A stretch of DNA of 64,000 nucleotides. Source: Rhizobium skierniewicense. Its GTDB lineage: Bacteria > Pseudomonadota > Alphaproteobacteria > Rhizobiales > Rhizobiaceae. Positions 8,579-16,606 of the stretch are shown piece after piece. Below the pieces are notes generated by a model. It saw only the letters and a program-made list of their open reading frames with translations, was not told where the DNA came from and did no database searches. The stretch spans positions 306,560 to 370,559 of the forward strand of contig NZ_JACIDV010000005.1 in assembly GCF_014196515.1 (NCBI RefSeq), given 5' to 3'. The translations under genes were made by a program, and so were the position numbers. Position 1 is the first letter of the stretch; every line of letters starts with the position of its first letter.

Positions 8579-9526
8579 TCAATGGCCGGATTTCGCGGGC
8601 TCTTCCGCAGGTGCGTCCTCGCCATGTGCGGGGGCGTCTTCCGTGACCGGCGTTGCGCCATGGGCAGGCTCGGCTGCGACAGCTTCCGTTTGGCCTTTGC
8701 CGAAAACCAATGATTTCAAATAGGCCAAACTGAACATGCTGACGCTTTCAGGCTCCGGCGTGGAGGTCAACAGAGCGGGATCGTCGGCAGCGGCTGGCGC
8801 GCCTTCATGCACCGACTCCGGTGCTGGCGCATCATGGCCCTCGGCGGGTGCAGCTTCGCCGTGGCCTTTGCCCTCCGCCGGTGCTGCGTGATCCGCTGGT
8901 GCAGCGCCATGCCCGCCGGCCGCAGCGGCTTCGGCATTCGGATCGATGCAATCCGTGAAGTCTTTCAGATCGGCCGCAAGATGCTGGGTATCTTCCAGAG
9001 GTAGATCAATCCGCAAACCATAGAAGATCCCCTCCCCGCTTGGGGGGCCATCGTAATAGAAGGCGGAATAGGGTTTGGCGTCGGCATCCGCCGGCAGCTT
9101 TGTGACATCGGGGATATAGACCACCTGCGCGGCGATGGCACGGCCGCGCATATCCGAGCGCATGGTCGGCCCGTTCTGATCCAGGATGGAGACCTGCACG
9201 AGGTCGGGTTTCTGCTTGTCATAAACGGCCTTGGCCACACGCAGGGCGGTCTTGACCCGCTCCGCGCCATCGCCACCATCAGTGCGAATGAACTTGCGGA
9301 CCCACAGGCTACCGGCTTTTTTGATGTTGACGGTCTGCACCATCTCGCATTCGAGTCCGTTGACCGATGCATTGGAGGGACCGAACAGGGCGTCTTTACC
9401 GACGAAAACGGCGGCAAGGCCGGACGCGCCCCCGAACAGGAGGACGATGCCGCTCAACAATACGAACTTGCGAGAAAACCGTATTCTCTTGAACACTGCC
9501 TTCACGTCGAGCGTCCCGACATGCAT
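8579..9526 (-). CDS. Unknown membrane-anchored protein with His/Ala/Pro-rich tail
   Basis: No family was recognised. The 315-residue protein has a basic N-terminus, one membrane helix at about residues 20-42 (KFVLLSGIVLLFGGASGLAA) and a folded middle part that would be periplasmic, with two or three Cys. From about residue 190 on it is a low-complexity tail rich in Ala, Pro, Glu, Gly and His (for example GHGAAPADHAAPAEG). It is divergent from the sitABCD metal importer, and eight His in the tail could bind metal, but that is conjecture. The start at 9526 (MHVGTLDVK) is chosen; an upstream in-frame start at 9562 is possible. The tail could also be a cell-wall spacer. Confidence 0.6.
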   Translation of the reverse strand: MHVGTLDVKAVFKRIRFSRKFVLLSGIVLLFGGASGLAAVFVGKDALFGPSNASVNGLECEMVQTVNIKKAGSLWVRKFIRTDGGDGAERVKTALRVAKAVYDKQKPDLVQVSILDQNGPTMRSDMRGRAIAAQVVYIPDVTKLPADADAKPYSAFYYDGPPSGEGIFYGLRIDLPLEDTQHLAADLKDFTDCIDPNAEAAAAGGHGAAPADHAAPAEGKGHGEAAPAEGHDAPAPESVHEGAPAAADDPALLTSTPEPESVSMFSLAYLKSLVFGKGQTEAVAAEPAHGATPVTEDAPAHGEDAPAEEPAKSGH

Positions 9527-9736
9527 TACCCCGTTAAAGCTGATCGTCCGCAGAATGCACAAGCAGTGTCACTGCTAAAACGATGAAGGCACGGCGGCTT
9601 GCGCCTATCACCATACATGCATCAATTCTGACGTGTTCTCGTTGAAGAAGGCTTAATTCGGCAGCGAATCCGGGCACCAAACTGGCTCATTTTTGGACTC
9701 CGTCAAAAAAACGACAATCCGTGTTACAAATCAATT

Positions 9737-9755
9737 ATTGCGAATGATTTGCAAT
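9737..9755. promoter_or_regulatory. Mur/Fur-type operator upstream of sitA
   Basis: ATTGCGAATGATTTGCAAT is a 19-base palindrome of 9-1-9 form with a single mismatched pair, the size and AT-GC pattern of a Fur-family box. In Rhizobiaceae the Fur homologue Mur represses sitABCD when manganese is plentiful, so this is the likely Mur site. It ends four bases before the TTGACA promoter element. Confidence 0.7.
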
Positions 9756-9759
9756 AGCG

Positions 9760-9765
9760 TTGACA
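9760..9765 (+). promoter_or_regulatory. Candidate -35 element of the sit operon promoter
   Basis: TTGACA, a perfect -35 consensus, sits between the two Mur-like boxes. A -10 element is not distinct; CAGATT at 9783-9788 is at 17-base spacing. The start site would then fall close to the second Mur-like box. Confidence 0.45.
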
Positions 9766-9791
9766 AACCCTATTTAGATGGCCAGATTGAT

Positions 9792-9810
9792 ATTGCGAAT
9801 GAATCGCATC
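9792..9810. promoter_or_regulatory. Second, weaker Mur-like box
   Basis: ATTGCGAATGAATCGCATC repeats the first ten bases of the box at 9737-9755 exactly and is palindromic at six of nine pairs. It starts 55 bases after the first box and lies near the predicted transcription start, where bound protein would block RNA polymerase. The sitA ribosome site AGGAG follows at once. Confidence 0.5.
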
Positions 9811-9827
9811 AGGAGTTGGATAGGCCC

Positions 9828-10718
9828 ATGAGATTGTCATCGCTTCGATATCTGCTCTGTGCTGCGGTGCTTTTGCTGCCGCTGGCAGCGGTGGCGCAGG
9901 AGAAGCCGAAGGTCGTGACCACCTTCACCATCATCGCCGATATGGCGCGCAATGTGGCTGGCGATGCCGCCGATGTGGACAGCATCACCAAGCCGGGTGC
10001 CGAAATTCACAATTACCAGCCGACACCGCGCGATATCCTGAAAGCCCGCAATGCCAATCTCGTTTTGTGGAACGGGCTCAATCTGGAGCTGTGGTTCCAG
10101 AAGTTTCTGGCAAACCTGGCTGACGTTCCCAATGTAACGGTAAGCGAAGGCGTGACGCCGATGTCGATCAGCGGCGGCGCCTATCAGGGCAAGCCCAACC
10201 CGCATGCCTGGATGTCGCCCGATAACGCACTCATCTATGTCGAAAATATCCGCAAGGCTTTGACGCAGATAGACCCTGGCAATGCCGCCGTCTACGCCGC
10301 CAATGCCAAGGCCTATTCCGACAAGATCAGCCGCGAAATACAGCCGATGCGCGATGCTATCGCCGCATTGCCGCAGGATAAGCGCTGGCTGGTGACGAGC
10401 GAAGGCGCGTTTTCATACCTTGCGCGTGATTTCGGCATGAAGGAACTGTTCCTGTGGCCTGTGAATGCCGACAGTCAGGGCACGCCCCAGCAGGTGCGCG
10501 GCGTGATCGATGCGATGCGCCAGCATAAGATTCAGGTCATTTTCAGCGAAAGCACCGTCTCCCCCGATCCGGCCAAACAGGTGGCCAAGGAAACTGGAGC
10601 TGCCTATGGAGGCGTGCTCTACGTGGATTCCTTGAGCGAAGTCGATGGTCCGGTGCCGACCTATCTCGACCTCTTGCGCGTGACCACCGAGACGATTGTG
10701 AAAGGCCTTTCCAAATGA
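9828..10718 (+). CDS. sitA: Manganese/iron ABC transporter, substrate-binding protein
   Basis: A periplasmic binding protein of 296 residues that captures Mn(II) or Fe(II) for the SitBCD importer. A Sec signal peptide ([15 protein letters not shown]) is followed by the cluster A-I fold. The metal ligands can be placed: His in [10 protein letters not shown], His in NPHAWMSP, Glu in [14 protein letters not shown] and Asp in YVDSLSE. Glu rather than His at the third place points to Mn/Fe, not the Zn specificity of ZnuA. The ATG at 9828 follows AGGAG at 9811-9815 and opens the operon. Mur-type boxes upstream support manganese control. Confidence 0.9.
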   Translation: MRLSSLRYLLCAAVLLLPLAAVAQEKPKVVTTFTIIADMARNVAGDAADVDSITKPGAEIHNYQPTPRDILKARNANLVLWNGLNLELWFQKFLANLADVPNVTVSEGVTPMSISGGAYQGKPNPHAWMSPDNALIYVENIRKALTQIDPGNAAVYAANAKAYSDKISREIQPMRDAIAALPQDKRWLVTSEGAFSYLARDFGMKELFLWPVNADSQGTPQQVRGVIDAMRQHKIQVIFSESTVSPDPAKQVAKETGAAYGGVLYVDSLSEVDGPVPTYLDLLRVTTETIVKGLSK

Positions 10719-11605
10719 TGATGGGAAAGCGAAAGACAGTGGAAACGGGACTGACCGTCGATGATGTGACGGTGACCTACCGCAACGGTCACACGGCGCT
10801 GCGCAGCGCCAGCTTTTCCATTCCCCGCGGCACCATCACCGCTCTCGTAGGCGTCAATGGTGCGGGAAAATCCACCATCTTCAAGGCCGTCATGGGCTTC
10901 GTGCCGTTGGCGGCGGGTCGCGTCTCGATCTTCGATCTGCCCGCCCGCGATGCGCTGAAAAAGAACCTCGTCGCCTATGTGCCGCAGGCCGAAGAGGTGG
11001 ATTGGAGCTTTCCGGTTCTGGTCGAGGACGTTGTCATGATGGGTCGCTACGGCCATATGAATTTCCTGCGCATACCGTCAAAGCGCGACCATCAGATGGT
11101 CGATGAGGCGCTTTCCCGCGTCAACATGGTGGATTACCGCAAGCGCCAGATCGGCGAGCTCTCCGGCGGGCAGAAAAAGCGGGTGTTTCTGGCGCGGGCA
11201 TTGGCGCAGGAAGGTCAGGTCATTCTGCTGGACGAGCCCTTTACCGGCGTGGATGTGAACACCGAAGAACAGATCGTCGCGTTGCTCAAGGCGCTGCGCG
11301 ACGAAGGCCGCATCATGCTGGTTTCCACCCACAATCTCGGCAGCGTCCCTGATTTTTGCGACCGCGCGGTTTTCGTCAAGGGCACCGTCATCGCGTCGGG
11401 CAGGACAGAGGATACGTTCACCGAAGACAACCTGCAAAAGGCGTTCGGTGGCAGTCTGCGCCATTTCATTCTGGGCGGTACGGACCTGCACGACGATGCC
11501 GATCCGCGCCACCTGACGGTCATCACCGACGACGAGCGGCCCTTCGTGATCTACAGCAAGGATGGTTCGGCCACGACGACCACGAAAGCCAAGAGCCATG
11601 ATTGA
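10715..11605 (+). CDS. sitB: Manganese/iron ABC transporter, ATP-binding protein
   Basis: The cytoplasmic ATPase (296 residues) of the Sit importer. Visible motifs are Walker [11 protein letters not shown]-loop [10 protein letters not shown], signature [16 protein letters not shown] and Walker [13 protein letters not shown], with a downstream switch His in STHNLG. It overlaps the sitA stop by four bases (ATGA) and the sitC start by eight, so the four genes are tightly coupled. Three ATGs in a row make the exact start uncertain by two codons. Confidence 0.92.
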   Translation: MMMGKRKTVETGLTVDDVTVTYRNGHTALRSASFSIPRGTITALVGVNGAGKSTIFKAVMGFVPLAAGRVSIFDLPARDALKKNLVAYVPQAEEVDWSFPVLVEDVVMMGRYGHMNFLRIPSKRDHQMVDEALSRVNMVDYRKRQIGELSGGQKKRVFLARALAQEGQVILLDEPFTGVDVNTEEQIVALLKALRDEGRIMLVSTHNLGSVPDFCDRAVFVKGTVIASGRTEDTFTEDNLQKAFGGSLRHFILGGTDLHDDADPRHLTVITDDERPFVIYSKDGSATTTTKAKSHD

Positions 11606-12458
11606 CACTCTGCTCGAACCCTTCACCTACTCCTATATGCTGAACGCCATCTGGGTCAGCGCGCTGGTGGGTGGCGTTTGCGGGTTTCTGTCGTCCTATC
11701 TGATGCTAAAAGGCTGGTCGCTGATCGGCGATGCCCTGTCCCACGCCATCGTGCCGGGCGTCGCAGGCGCCTATATGCTGGGCCTGCCCTTTTCTCTCGG
11801 TGCCTTCATTTCCGGCGGGCTGGCGGCAGGCTCCATGTTGTTTTTGAACCAGAAGACGCGGTTGAAGGAAGATGCGATCATCGGCCTGATCTTCACCTCC
11901 TTCTTCGGGCTTGGCCTGTTCATGGTGTCGCTGTCTCCCACATCGATCAATATCCAGACCATCGTATTGGGCAATATCCTGGCGATCACCCCGGAAGACA
12001 CGCTTCAACTGGCGCTGATCGGCGGCATCAGCCTTCTCGTACTGTCGTTGAAGTGGCGCGATTTCATGGTCGTGTTCTTCGATGAAAACCACGCTCGCAC
12101 CGTGGGCCTCAACCCGGATCTTCTGAAAATCATCTTCTTCACCCTCCTGGCGGCGTCCACAGTCGCCGCCCTCCAAACCGTCGGCGCGTTTCTGGTGGTT
12201 GCCATGGTGGTGACGCCGGGTGCGACCGCCTATCTGATGACGGACCGGTTCGAGCGCCTGATCGGGATGAGCTTTGCCATCGGCGCAGGCACCAGCTTCC
12301 TCGGGGCCTATCTCAGCTATTTCCTCGATGGTGCCACCGGCGGCATCATCGTCGTCCTGCAAACGCTGATCTTCCTGACCGCCTTCGTGTTTGCGCCCAA
12401 GCACGGCTATCTCGCTTCGCGCGCCAAGGCCAAGGCTGCTCTAGAGGCCGCGCCATGA
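11598..12458 (+). CDS. sitC: Manganese/iron ABC transporter, permease
   Basis: An inner-membrane permease of 286 residues from the ABC-3 family, with about eight or nine hydrophobic segments. [20 protein letters not shown] near residue 36 and [19 protein letters not shown] near 195 are family hallmarks. The start ATG (MIDTLLEPF) overlaps the end of sitB. It pairs with SitD to form the channel. Confidence 0.92.
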   Translation: MIDTLLEPFTYSYMLNAIWVSALVGGVCGFLSSYLMLKGWSLIGDALSHAIVPGVAGAYMLGLPFSLGAFISGGLAAGSMLFLNQKTRLKEDAIIGLIFTSFFGLGLFMVSLSPTSINIQTIVLGNILAITPEDTLQLALIGGISLLVLSLKWRDFMVVFFDENHARTVGLNPDLLKIIFFTLLAASTVAALQTVGAFLVVAMVVTPGATAYLMTDRFERLIGMSFAIGAGTSFLGAYLSYFLDGATGGIIVVLQTLIFLTAFVFAPKHGYLASRAKAKAALEAAP

Positions 12459-13306
12459 GCGAAAACCTGCAGCTTGCGATCCTGCCGTTCCAACTGCCTT
12501 TCATGCAATATGCCTTTATCATCACGCTGATGATTGCGGTGCCGATGGCCATGCTGTCGTGCATTCTGGTGCTGAAAGGCTGGTCGCTGATGGGCGATGC
12601 CGTTTCTCACGCCGTGCTACCCGGTGTGGTCATCGCCTATATCGTCGGTATTCCCTTTTCCATCGGGGCCTTCGTTGCGGGCATGATCTGCGCGTTGGGC
12701 ACCGGCTTTCTGAAGGAAAACAGTCGCATCAAGGAAGACACCGTGCTTGGCATCGTCTTTTCCGGCATGTTTGGGCTCGGTTTGGTTCTTTATGTCAAGG
12801 TGCAGAGCGATGTGCATCTGGACCATATCCTGTTCGGCGACATGCTGGGCATTGCCGTGAGCGACATTGTTGAAACCGGATTGATTGCCTTGGTAGCCAC
12901 GCTGTTTCTGGTGCTGCTGCGCAAGGACCTTCTGGTCCACGCCTTTGACGCCCAACACGCCAAGGCCATCGGCCTGCCGGTTCGCCTGCTGCATTACGGC
13001 TTGCTGGCGGTGCTATCGCTGACGGTGGTGGGCGCGTTGCAGGCCATTGGCATCATTCTTTCCGTCGCCATGCTGGTGGCCCCCGGTGCCATCGCATTCC
13101 TGATCACACGACGGTTTTCCAGCATGATGATCGCGGCCATCGCCGTATCTGTTACCTCTTCGATCATTGGCATCTGGGCCAGTTTCCTGATCGATAGCGC
13201 TCCGGCCCCGACGATCGTTCTGATCATGAGCGGTTTCTTCATCCTCGCCTTCCTGCGGACAACATGGAAGGCGCGGGCCGTGAACAGGGCGGAAAGCACG
13301 ATCTGA
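12455..13306 (+). CDS. sitD: Manganese/iron ABC transporter, permease
   Basis: The second ABC-3 family permease (283 residues), homologous to SitC: LKGWSLMGDAVSHAVLPGVV near residue 34 and AIGIILSVAMLVAPGAIAFL near 196. Its ATG overlaps the sitC stop by four bases. It is the last gene of sitABCD; no strong terminator is seen before the next gene 129 bases on. Confidence 0.92.
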   Translation: MSENLQLAILPFQLPFMQYAFIITLMIAVPMAMLSCILVLKGWSLMGDAVSHAVLPGVVIAYIVGIPFSIGAFVAGMICALGTGFLKENSRIKEDTVLGIVFSGMFGLGLVLYVKVQSDVHLDHILFGDMLGIAVSDIVETGLIALVATLFLVLLRKDLLVHAFDAQHAKAIGLPVRLLHYGLLAVLSLTVVGALQAIGIILSVAMLVAPGAIAFLITRRFSSMMIAAIAVSVTSSIIGIWASFLIDSAPAPTIVLIMSGFFILAFLRTTWKARAVNRAESTI

Positions 13307-13348
13307 AAGTCAATTGTCCACAATTGAAAACATTATTTCAGAATGTTC

Positions 13349-13374
13349 GGAACTTCCTGCCCTTGATTCGCGTC
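13349..13374 (+). promoter_or_regulatory. Weak EcfG-type promoter match upstream of the DUF1328 gene
   Basis: GGAAC at 13349-13353, then 17 bases, then CGTC. The alphaproteobacterial general stress sigma factor prefers GGAAC, 16-17 bases, CGTT, so the last base is off. It lies 60 bases before the small gene. A candidate only. Confidence 0.3.
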
Positions 13375-13434
13375 ATATCGACAGGTTGAAGCGTAGGGGC
13401 TCGACCGCATCAATTGACGCAAAGAGGTACGACC

Positions 13435-13608
13435 ATGTTGAAATGGGCTCTTATATTCTTCGTAGTTTCGCTGATCGCCGGTGTTTTCGGCTTTACGGGA
13501 ATTTCGGCGGCGACAGCGGGCATCGCCCGTATTCTGTTCTTCATTGCAGTGGTCGTGTTCCTGATCTTCCTGGTTCTTGCACTCATGGCTGGTCAGGCGA
13601 TCCTCTGA
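13435..13608 (+). CDS. Small DUF1328-family membrane protein
   Basis: A 57-residue protein made of two hydrophobic helices, [20 protein letters not shown] and [20 protein letters not shown], joined by a Gly/Ala-rich turn. This is the DUF1328/YtjA pattern. The function is unknown; homologues are often tied to envelope or general stress. AGAGG lies eight bases before the ATG and a strong terminator follows, so it forms its own unit. Confidence 0.85.
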   Translation: MLKWALIFFVVSLIAGVFGFTGISAATAGIARILFFIAVVVFLIFLVLALMAGQAIL

Positions 13609-13628
13609 TCGTAACGGGTATGACGGGA

Positions 13629-13658
13629 AACGGCGGGTCGAGAGGCCCGCCGTTTTTT
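13629..13658 (+). terminator. Rho-independent terminator after the DUF1328 gene
   Basis: Nine-base stem AACGGCGGG/CCCGCCGTT with an eight-base loop and six T residues. It lies 21 bases after the stop. Confidence 0.9.
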
Positions 13659-13706
13659 GTTGTGACATGATGAGCCCTCGCCCGTGACGCTGCGGGCGTC
13701 TCGACA

Positions 13707-14438
13707 TCAGGCTGTCCAGCCGCCGTCGATCACGTGTATCTGTCCCGTGGTAAATCCAGCCTCATCGGATGCCAGATATGTCACCAGAGCGGCAATCTCC
13801 TGCGGCGTCGCGATGCGACCCATGGGTTGTCGGGCGATGAAGTCGGAAAGGGCCTGCTCGTAGTGTCCAGTCGCACGCAGGCGCTCATGCAGCGAGGGGC
13901 TATCGACCGTGCCGGGGCAGATGGCATTGCAACGAATGCCCTTGGTGACGAAGTCCGACGCGATGGATTTGGTCAGGCCAATCACAGCGGCTTTCGAGGC
14001 CGTATAGGCAAACCGGTTGGGGACACCCTTCACGCTGGATGCAACCGACGACATATTGACGATGACACCCCTGCCCTGTTCCAGCATGGCGGGCAGAAAT
14101 GCGCGGCACGTGCGGTACATGGCCTTGGCGTTAAGATCGAAGGAAAAATCCCAGTCCTTTTCTTCGCAATCGAGAATAGTGCCAGCGTGAACGAAGCCAG
14201 CGCAATTGAACAGCACATCAGCGCGACCGATATCCGTCGCAAGCGCTTTCACTGCATCGCCATCCAGCACGTTCAAGACGCGCGTTTCAGCCCCGGTCAG
14301 CGTGGCGAGTGCGGCGTCGTTGATATCAGTCGCGATGACGCGCGCGCCAAGTTCGATGAACCGTTCCGCCGTGGCACGGCCAATACCCTGACCTGCCGCG
14401 GTGATAACCACTGTCTTGCCGGTGAAATCCTGCGCCAT
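13707..14438 (-). CDS. Short-chain dehydrogenase/reductase
   Basis: A 243-residue classical SDR. The NAD(P) motif is ITAAGQGIGRA near residue 12, an Asp (ATDIND) at the end of the second strand suggests NAD rather than NADP, and NCAG is the NNAG-type motif. The catalytic Ser-Tyr-Lys are in MSSVASS and AYTASKAAV. The overall look resembles the BDH2 / 2-keto-3-deoxy-L-fuconate dehydrogenase group, which would fit sugar-acid breakdown, but the substrate cannot be fixed. It is divergent from an IclR regulator, a frequent arrangement for a catabolic gene and its controller. Confidence 0.85.
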   Translation of the reverse strand: MAQDFTGKTVVITAAGQGIGRATAERFIELGARVIATDINDAALATLTGAETRVLNVLDGDAVKALATDIGRADVLFNCAGFVHAGTILDCEEKDWDFSFDLNAKAMYRTCRAFLPAMLEQGRGVIVNMSSVASSVKGVPNRFAYTASKAAVIGLTKSIASDFVTKGIRCNAICPGTVDSPSLHERLRATGHYEQALSDFIARQPMGRIATPQEIAALVTYLASDEAGFTTGQIHVIDGGWTA

Positions 14439-14490
14439 GCGCTGCTCCTCTTGGCGCCAAGGCGCGCCTGAAAATCGAAATGGATCGACA

Positions 14491-14516
14491 ATTCATACGT
14501 AAACAGCGTATTCATA
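14491..14516. promoter_or_regulatory. Repeat pair between SDR and IclR genes, possible operator
   Basis: ATTCATA occurs at 14491-14497 and 14510-14516, 19 bases apart, and ATACG/CGTAT form an inverted pair around seven bases at 14495-14511. It lies between the divergent genes, as expected for an IclR-type site, but is short. Confidence 0.35.
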
Positions 14517-14582
14517 TAACGTCAAGGGAGCTGGAACTGGAGATGGTGCAGCGTACCATCGACCTGAAACCGCAGAGGTCGG

Positions 14583-15350
14583 ATGATCGAAGACGACAGT
14601 GAAAAATACCGTGCGCCTGCCTTGGACAAGGGCCTCGACATTATCGAGCTTCTGGCGCAAACCGATGGCGGCCTGACGCAGGCGGAAATCGCCAAGGCCA
14701 TCGGCAAAAGTCCCAATGAATTCTACCGCATGCTCGACCGGCTCGTCCGCCGGGGCTATGTGGAACGGCAGGATGGCGACCGATTTTTCCTGACCTTGAA
14801 ACTCTTCGGTCTGGCGCATTTCCATGCCCCTTTGCGCAGGCTGGTGTCTTTTGCCGCGCCCGTGATGCGGGACTTTTCCAACAAGGCCGGACAGGCTTGC
14901 CATCTGGCCGTCTATGATCGCGGTGTCGTGGCTGTCATCGCCCAACAGGATAGCTCGACCTATTGGGCTCTATCGATCCGCGTCGGGGCGCAGATGAGCC
15001 TGTTCAACACCGGCTCCGGCCACGTTCTGCTTGCCTTCCAGTCTGACGCGCAGCGGGAGATCATGATTGCCGAGCAGCTTCGCGGCGGCAACGAGACATC
15101 CGTGCCCGAAGGCCTGATCACACGGTTGGGACAGATCCGGGCGAACGGTTTCGAGAGCATGAACAGTTTGCAGACCGCCGGTATCAGGAACCTATCCGCC
15201 CCAGTGCTAACACTCGACGGCACGGCGTTGGCGGCCATCACCTGCCCTTACATCACGCCTCTCAGCGGCAACGCACCCGGCGCCGATGACTGCGTCGATC
15301 TTATCCGGCAAGCAGCCCGGACGATTTCAAACGTGGCAGCCGGACAATAA
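14583..15350 (+). CDS. IclR-family transcriptional regulator
   Basis: A 255-residue regulator. The N-terminal winged helix is APALDKGLDIIELLAQTDGG, then LTQAEIAKAIGKSPNEFYRM, LDRLVRRGYVER. The C-terminal IclR effector domain spans about residues 80-250. IclR proteins bind a small metabolite and usually control an adjacent catabolic gene, here probably the divergent SDR. A hairpin terminator follows directly. Confidence 0.88.
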   Translation: MIEDDSEKYRAPALDKGLDIIELLAQTDGGLTQAEIAKAIGKSPNEFYRMLDRLVRRGYVERQDGDRFFLTLKLFGLAHFHAPLRRLVSFAAPVMRDFSNKAGQACHLAVYDRGVVAVIAQQDSSTYWALSIRVGAQMSLFNTGSGHVLLAFQSDAQREIMIAEQLRGGNETSVPEGLITRLGQIRANGFESMNSLQTAGIRNLSAPVLTLDGTALAAITCPYITPLSGNAPGADDCVDLIRQAARTISNVAAGQ

Positions 15351-15383
15351 AAAGCGCGACCGGGAGGGGACCGATCGCGCTTT
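15351..15383. terminator. Hairpin terminator between IclR gene and tal
   Basis: AAAGCGCGA/TCGCGCTTT with a further CCG-type inner match (CGG/CCG). The stem directly follows the IclR stop codon and also lies after the convergent tal gene, so it can serve both; A- and T-rich ends flank it. Confidence 0.7.
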
Positions 15384-15451
15384 CTTGACTGGAGGTATTA
15401 TACTTCAATAACGAGCGACTATCGCGAAGGTTCCAGAATTATTCTGGAAGC

Positions 15452-16408
15452 TTAAGCTGCCAGTTGCTTGCGGATGATGCCGCGAAGAGATTCGAGATCC
15501 TTGGCGAACTGGCGGATACCTTCGGACAGCTTTTCCGTTGCCATGGCATCTTCGTTGAGGTGCCAGCGGAAGGCCTTCTCGTCCAGGCTCTGCAAGGGCT
15601 CGGCCTTTGCATCGTCAGCGGAGAGCTTCCGCTCCAGCGTGCCGGTATCCTTGTCCAGCTCTTCCAGAAGCGCCGGGCTGATGGTCAAACGGTCACAACC
15701 GGCCAGCGCTTCGATCTCGCCGACATTGCGGAAGGACGCACCCATGACAACCGTCGAGATGCCGTTAGCCTTGTAATAATTGTAGATCTTGCGAACGGAG
15801 ACAACGCCCGGATCGGTTTCAGCGGTATAATCCTCGCCCGTGGACTTCTTGTACCAGTCGAGAATACGACCGACGAAAGGCGAGATGAGGAAGGCTTTGG
15901 CTTCTGCGCAGGCGATGGCCTGGGCCTGTGAGAACAGAAGTGTCAGGTTGCAATCAATGCCTTCGGACTGAAGTACTTCGGCAGCCTTGATGCCTTCCCA
16001 TGTCGAGGCGAGCTTGATGAGAATACGGTCACGCTCGATGCCACGATCCTTGTAACCGGCAATGATCTGATGCGCCTTGGCGATGGACGCCTTCGTATCG
16101 AAGGAGAGATCGGCATCAACTTCGGTCGACACGCGGCCGGGTACGAGCTCGACAAGCTTTGCACCGACAGAGATCGCGAGACGGTCCGCGATCGCGCCAA
16201 CCACAGCATCGGAATCACCACCCTGTTTCTGACCCCAGGAGATGGCTTCCTTTACGGTATCGGCAAACATCGGCGTACCCAAGGCCTTCAGAATAATCGA
16301 CGGATTGGTGGTGCAATCCACCGGCTTCAGCCGGGCAACCGCTTCGATATCGCCGGTATCGGCGACAACCGTCGTGATTTTGCGAAGTTGGTCAAGTTTC
16401 GATGTCAT
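15452..16408 (-). CDS. tal: Transaldolase
   Basis: A 318-residue cytoplasmic enzyme of the pentose phosphate pathway that moves a dihydroxyacetone unit between sugar phosphates. [13 protein letters not shown] near the N-terminus and the Schiff-base lysine in [12 protein letters not shown] near residue 132 mark the TalB-type subfamily, and the length matches it. GAGGATC lies upstream of the ATG. An EcfG-like promoter match ends 28 bases before the start. The divergent SorC-family gene may control it, though that is unproven. Confidence 0.95.
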   Translation of the reverse strand: MTSKLDQLRKITTVVADTGDIEAVARLKPVDCTTNPSIILKALGTPMFADTVKEAISWGQKQGGDSDAVVGAIADRLAISVGAKLVELVPGRVSTEVDADLSFDTKASIAKAHQIIAGYKDRGIERDRILIKLASTWEGIKAAEVLQSEGIDCNLTLLFSQAQAIACAEAKAFLISPFVGRILDWYKKSTGEDYTAETDPGVVSVRKIYNYYKANGISTVVMGASFRNVGEIEALAGCDRLTISPALLEELDKDTGTLERKLSADDAKAEPLQSLDEKAFRWHLNEDAMATEKLSEGIRQFAKDLESLRGIIRKQLAA

Positions 16409-16435
16409 GCTGATTGATCCTCGTCATCTCTGGAA

Positions 16436-16460
16436 AACCGTTTCAGCCGGGTTTCGTTCC
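16436..16460 (-). promoter_or_regulatory. EcfG-type promoter match for tal
   Basis: On the minus strand GGAAC at 16460-16456, 16 bases, then GGTT at 16439-16436. This agrees with the general stress pattern GGAAC-N18-TT, although the preferred CGTT is not exact. It would give a leader of about 20 bases for tal. Confidence 0.4.
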
Positions 16461-16487
16461 TGCCCTCGCCTGCTTGCGCGCGATGTC

Positions 16488-16512
16488 GGAACCAAGCTGT
16501 TTTCTCATTGTT
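16488..16512 (+). promoter_or_regulatory. EcfG-type promoter match for the SorC-family gene
   Basis: GGAAC at 16488-16492, 16 bases, then TGTT at 16509-16512. It points away from the similar match for tal in the same 198-base gap, and lies 95 bases before the regulator start. Confidence 0.35.
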
Positions 16513-16606
16513 AAGTATCGCGCAGCGCCAACCCAGAAGTCAAGACATTTGCGCAATGCAATTGACATAAGTTTCACGCCTGCCATAGTGGACTCCCCCT
16601 CCAAGC

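Noticed and set aside
9828..13306. Zinc importer (znuABC) instead of sitABCD
   Set aside because: Glu replaces His at the third metal ligand of the binding protein, there is no His-rich loop, there are two permease genes, and the upstream boxes look like Mur rather than Zur sites.
13707..14438. The SDR as the missing sorbitol dehydrogenase of the polyol operon
   Set aside because: It is 8 kb away, faces its own IclR regulator and resembles the BDH2/2-keto-3-deoxy-fuconate group more than SmoS.
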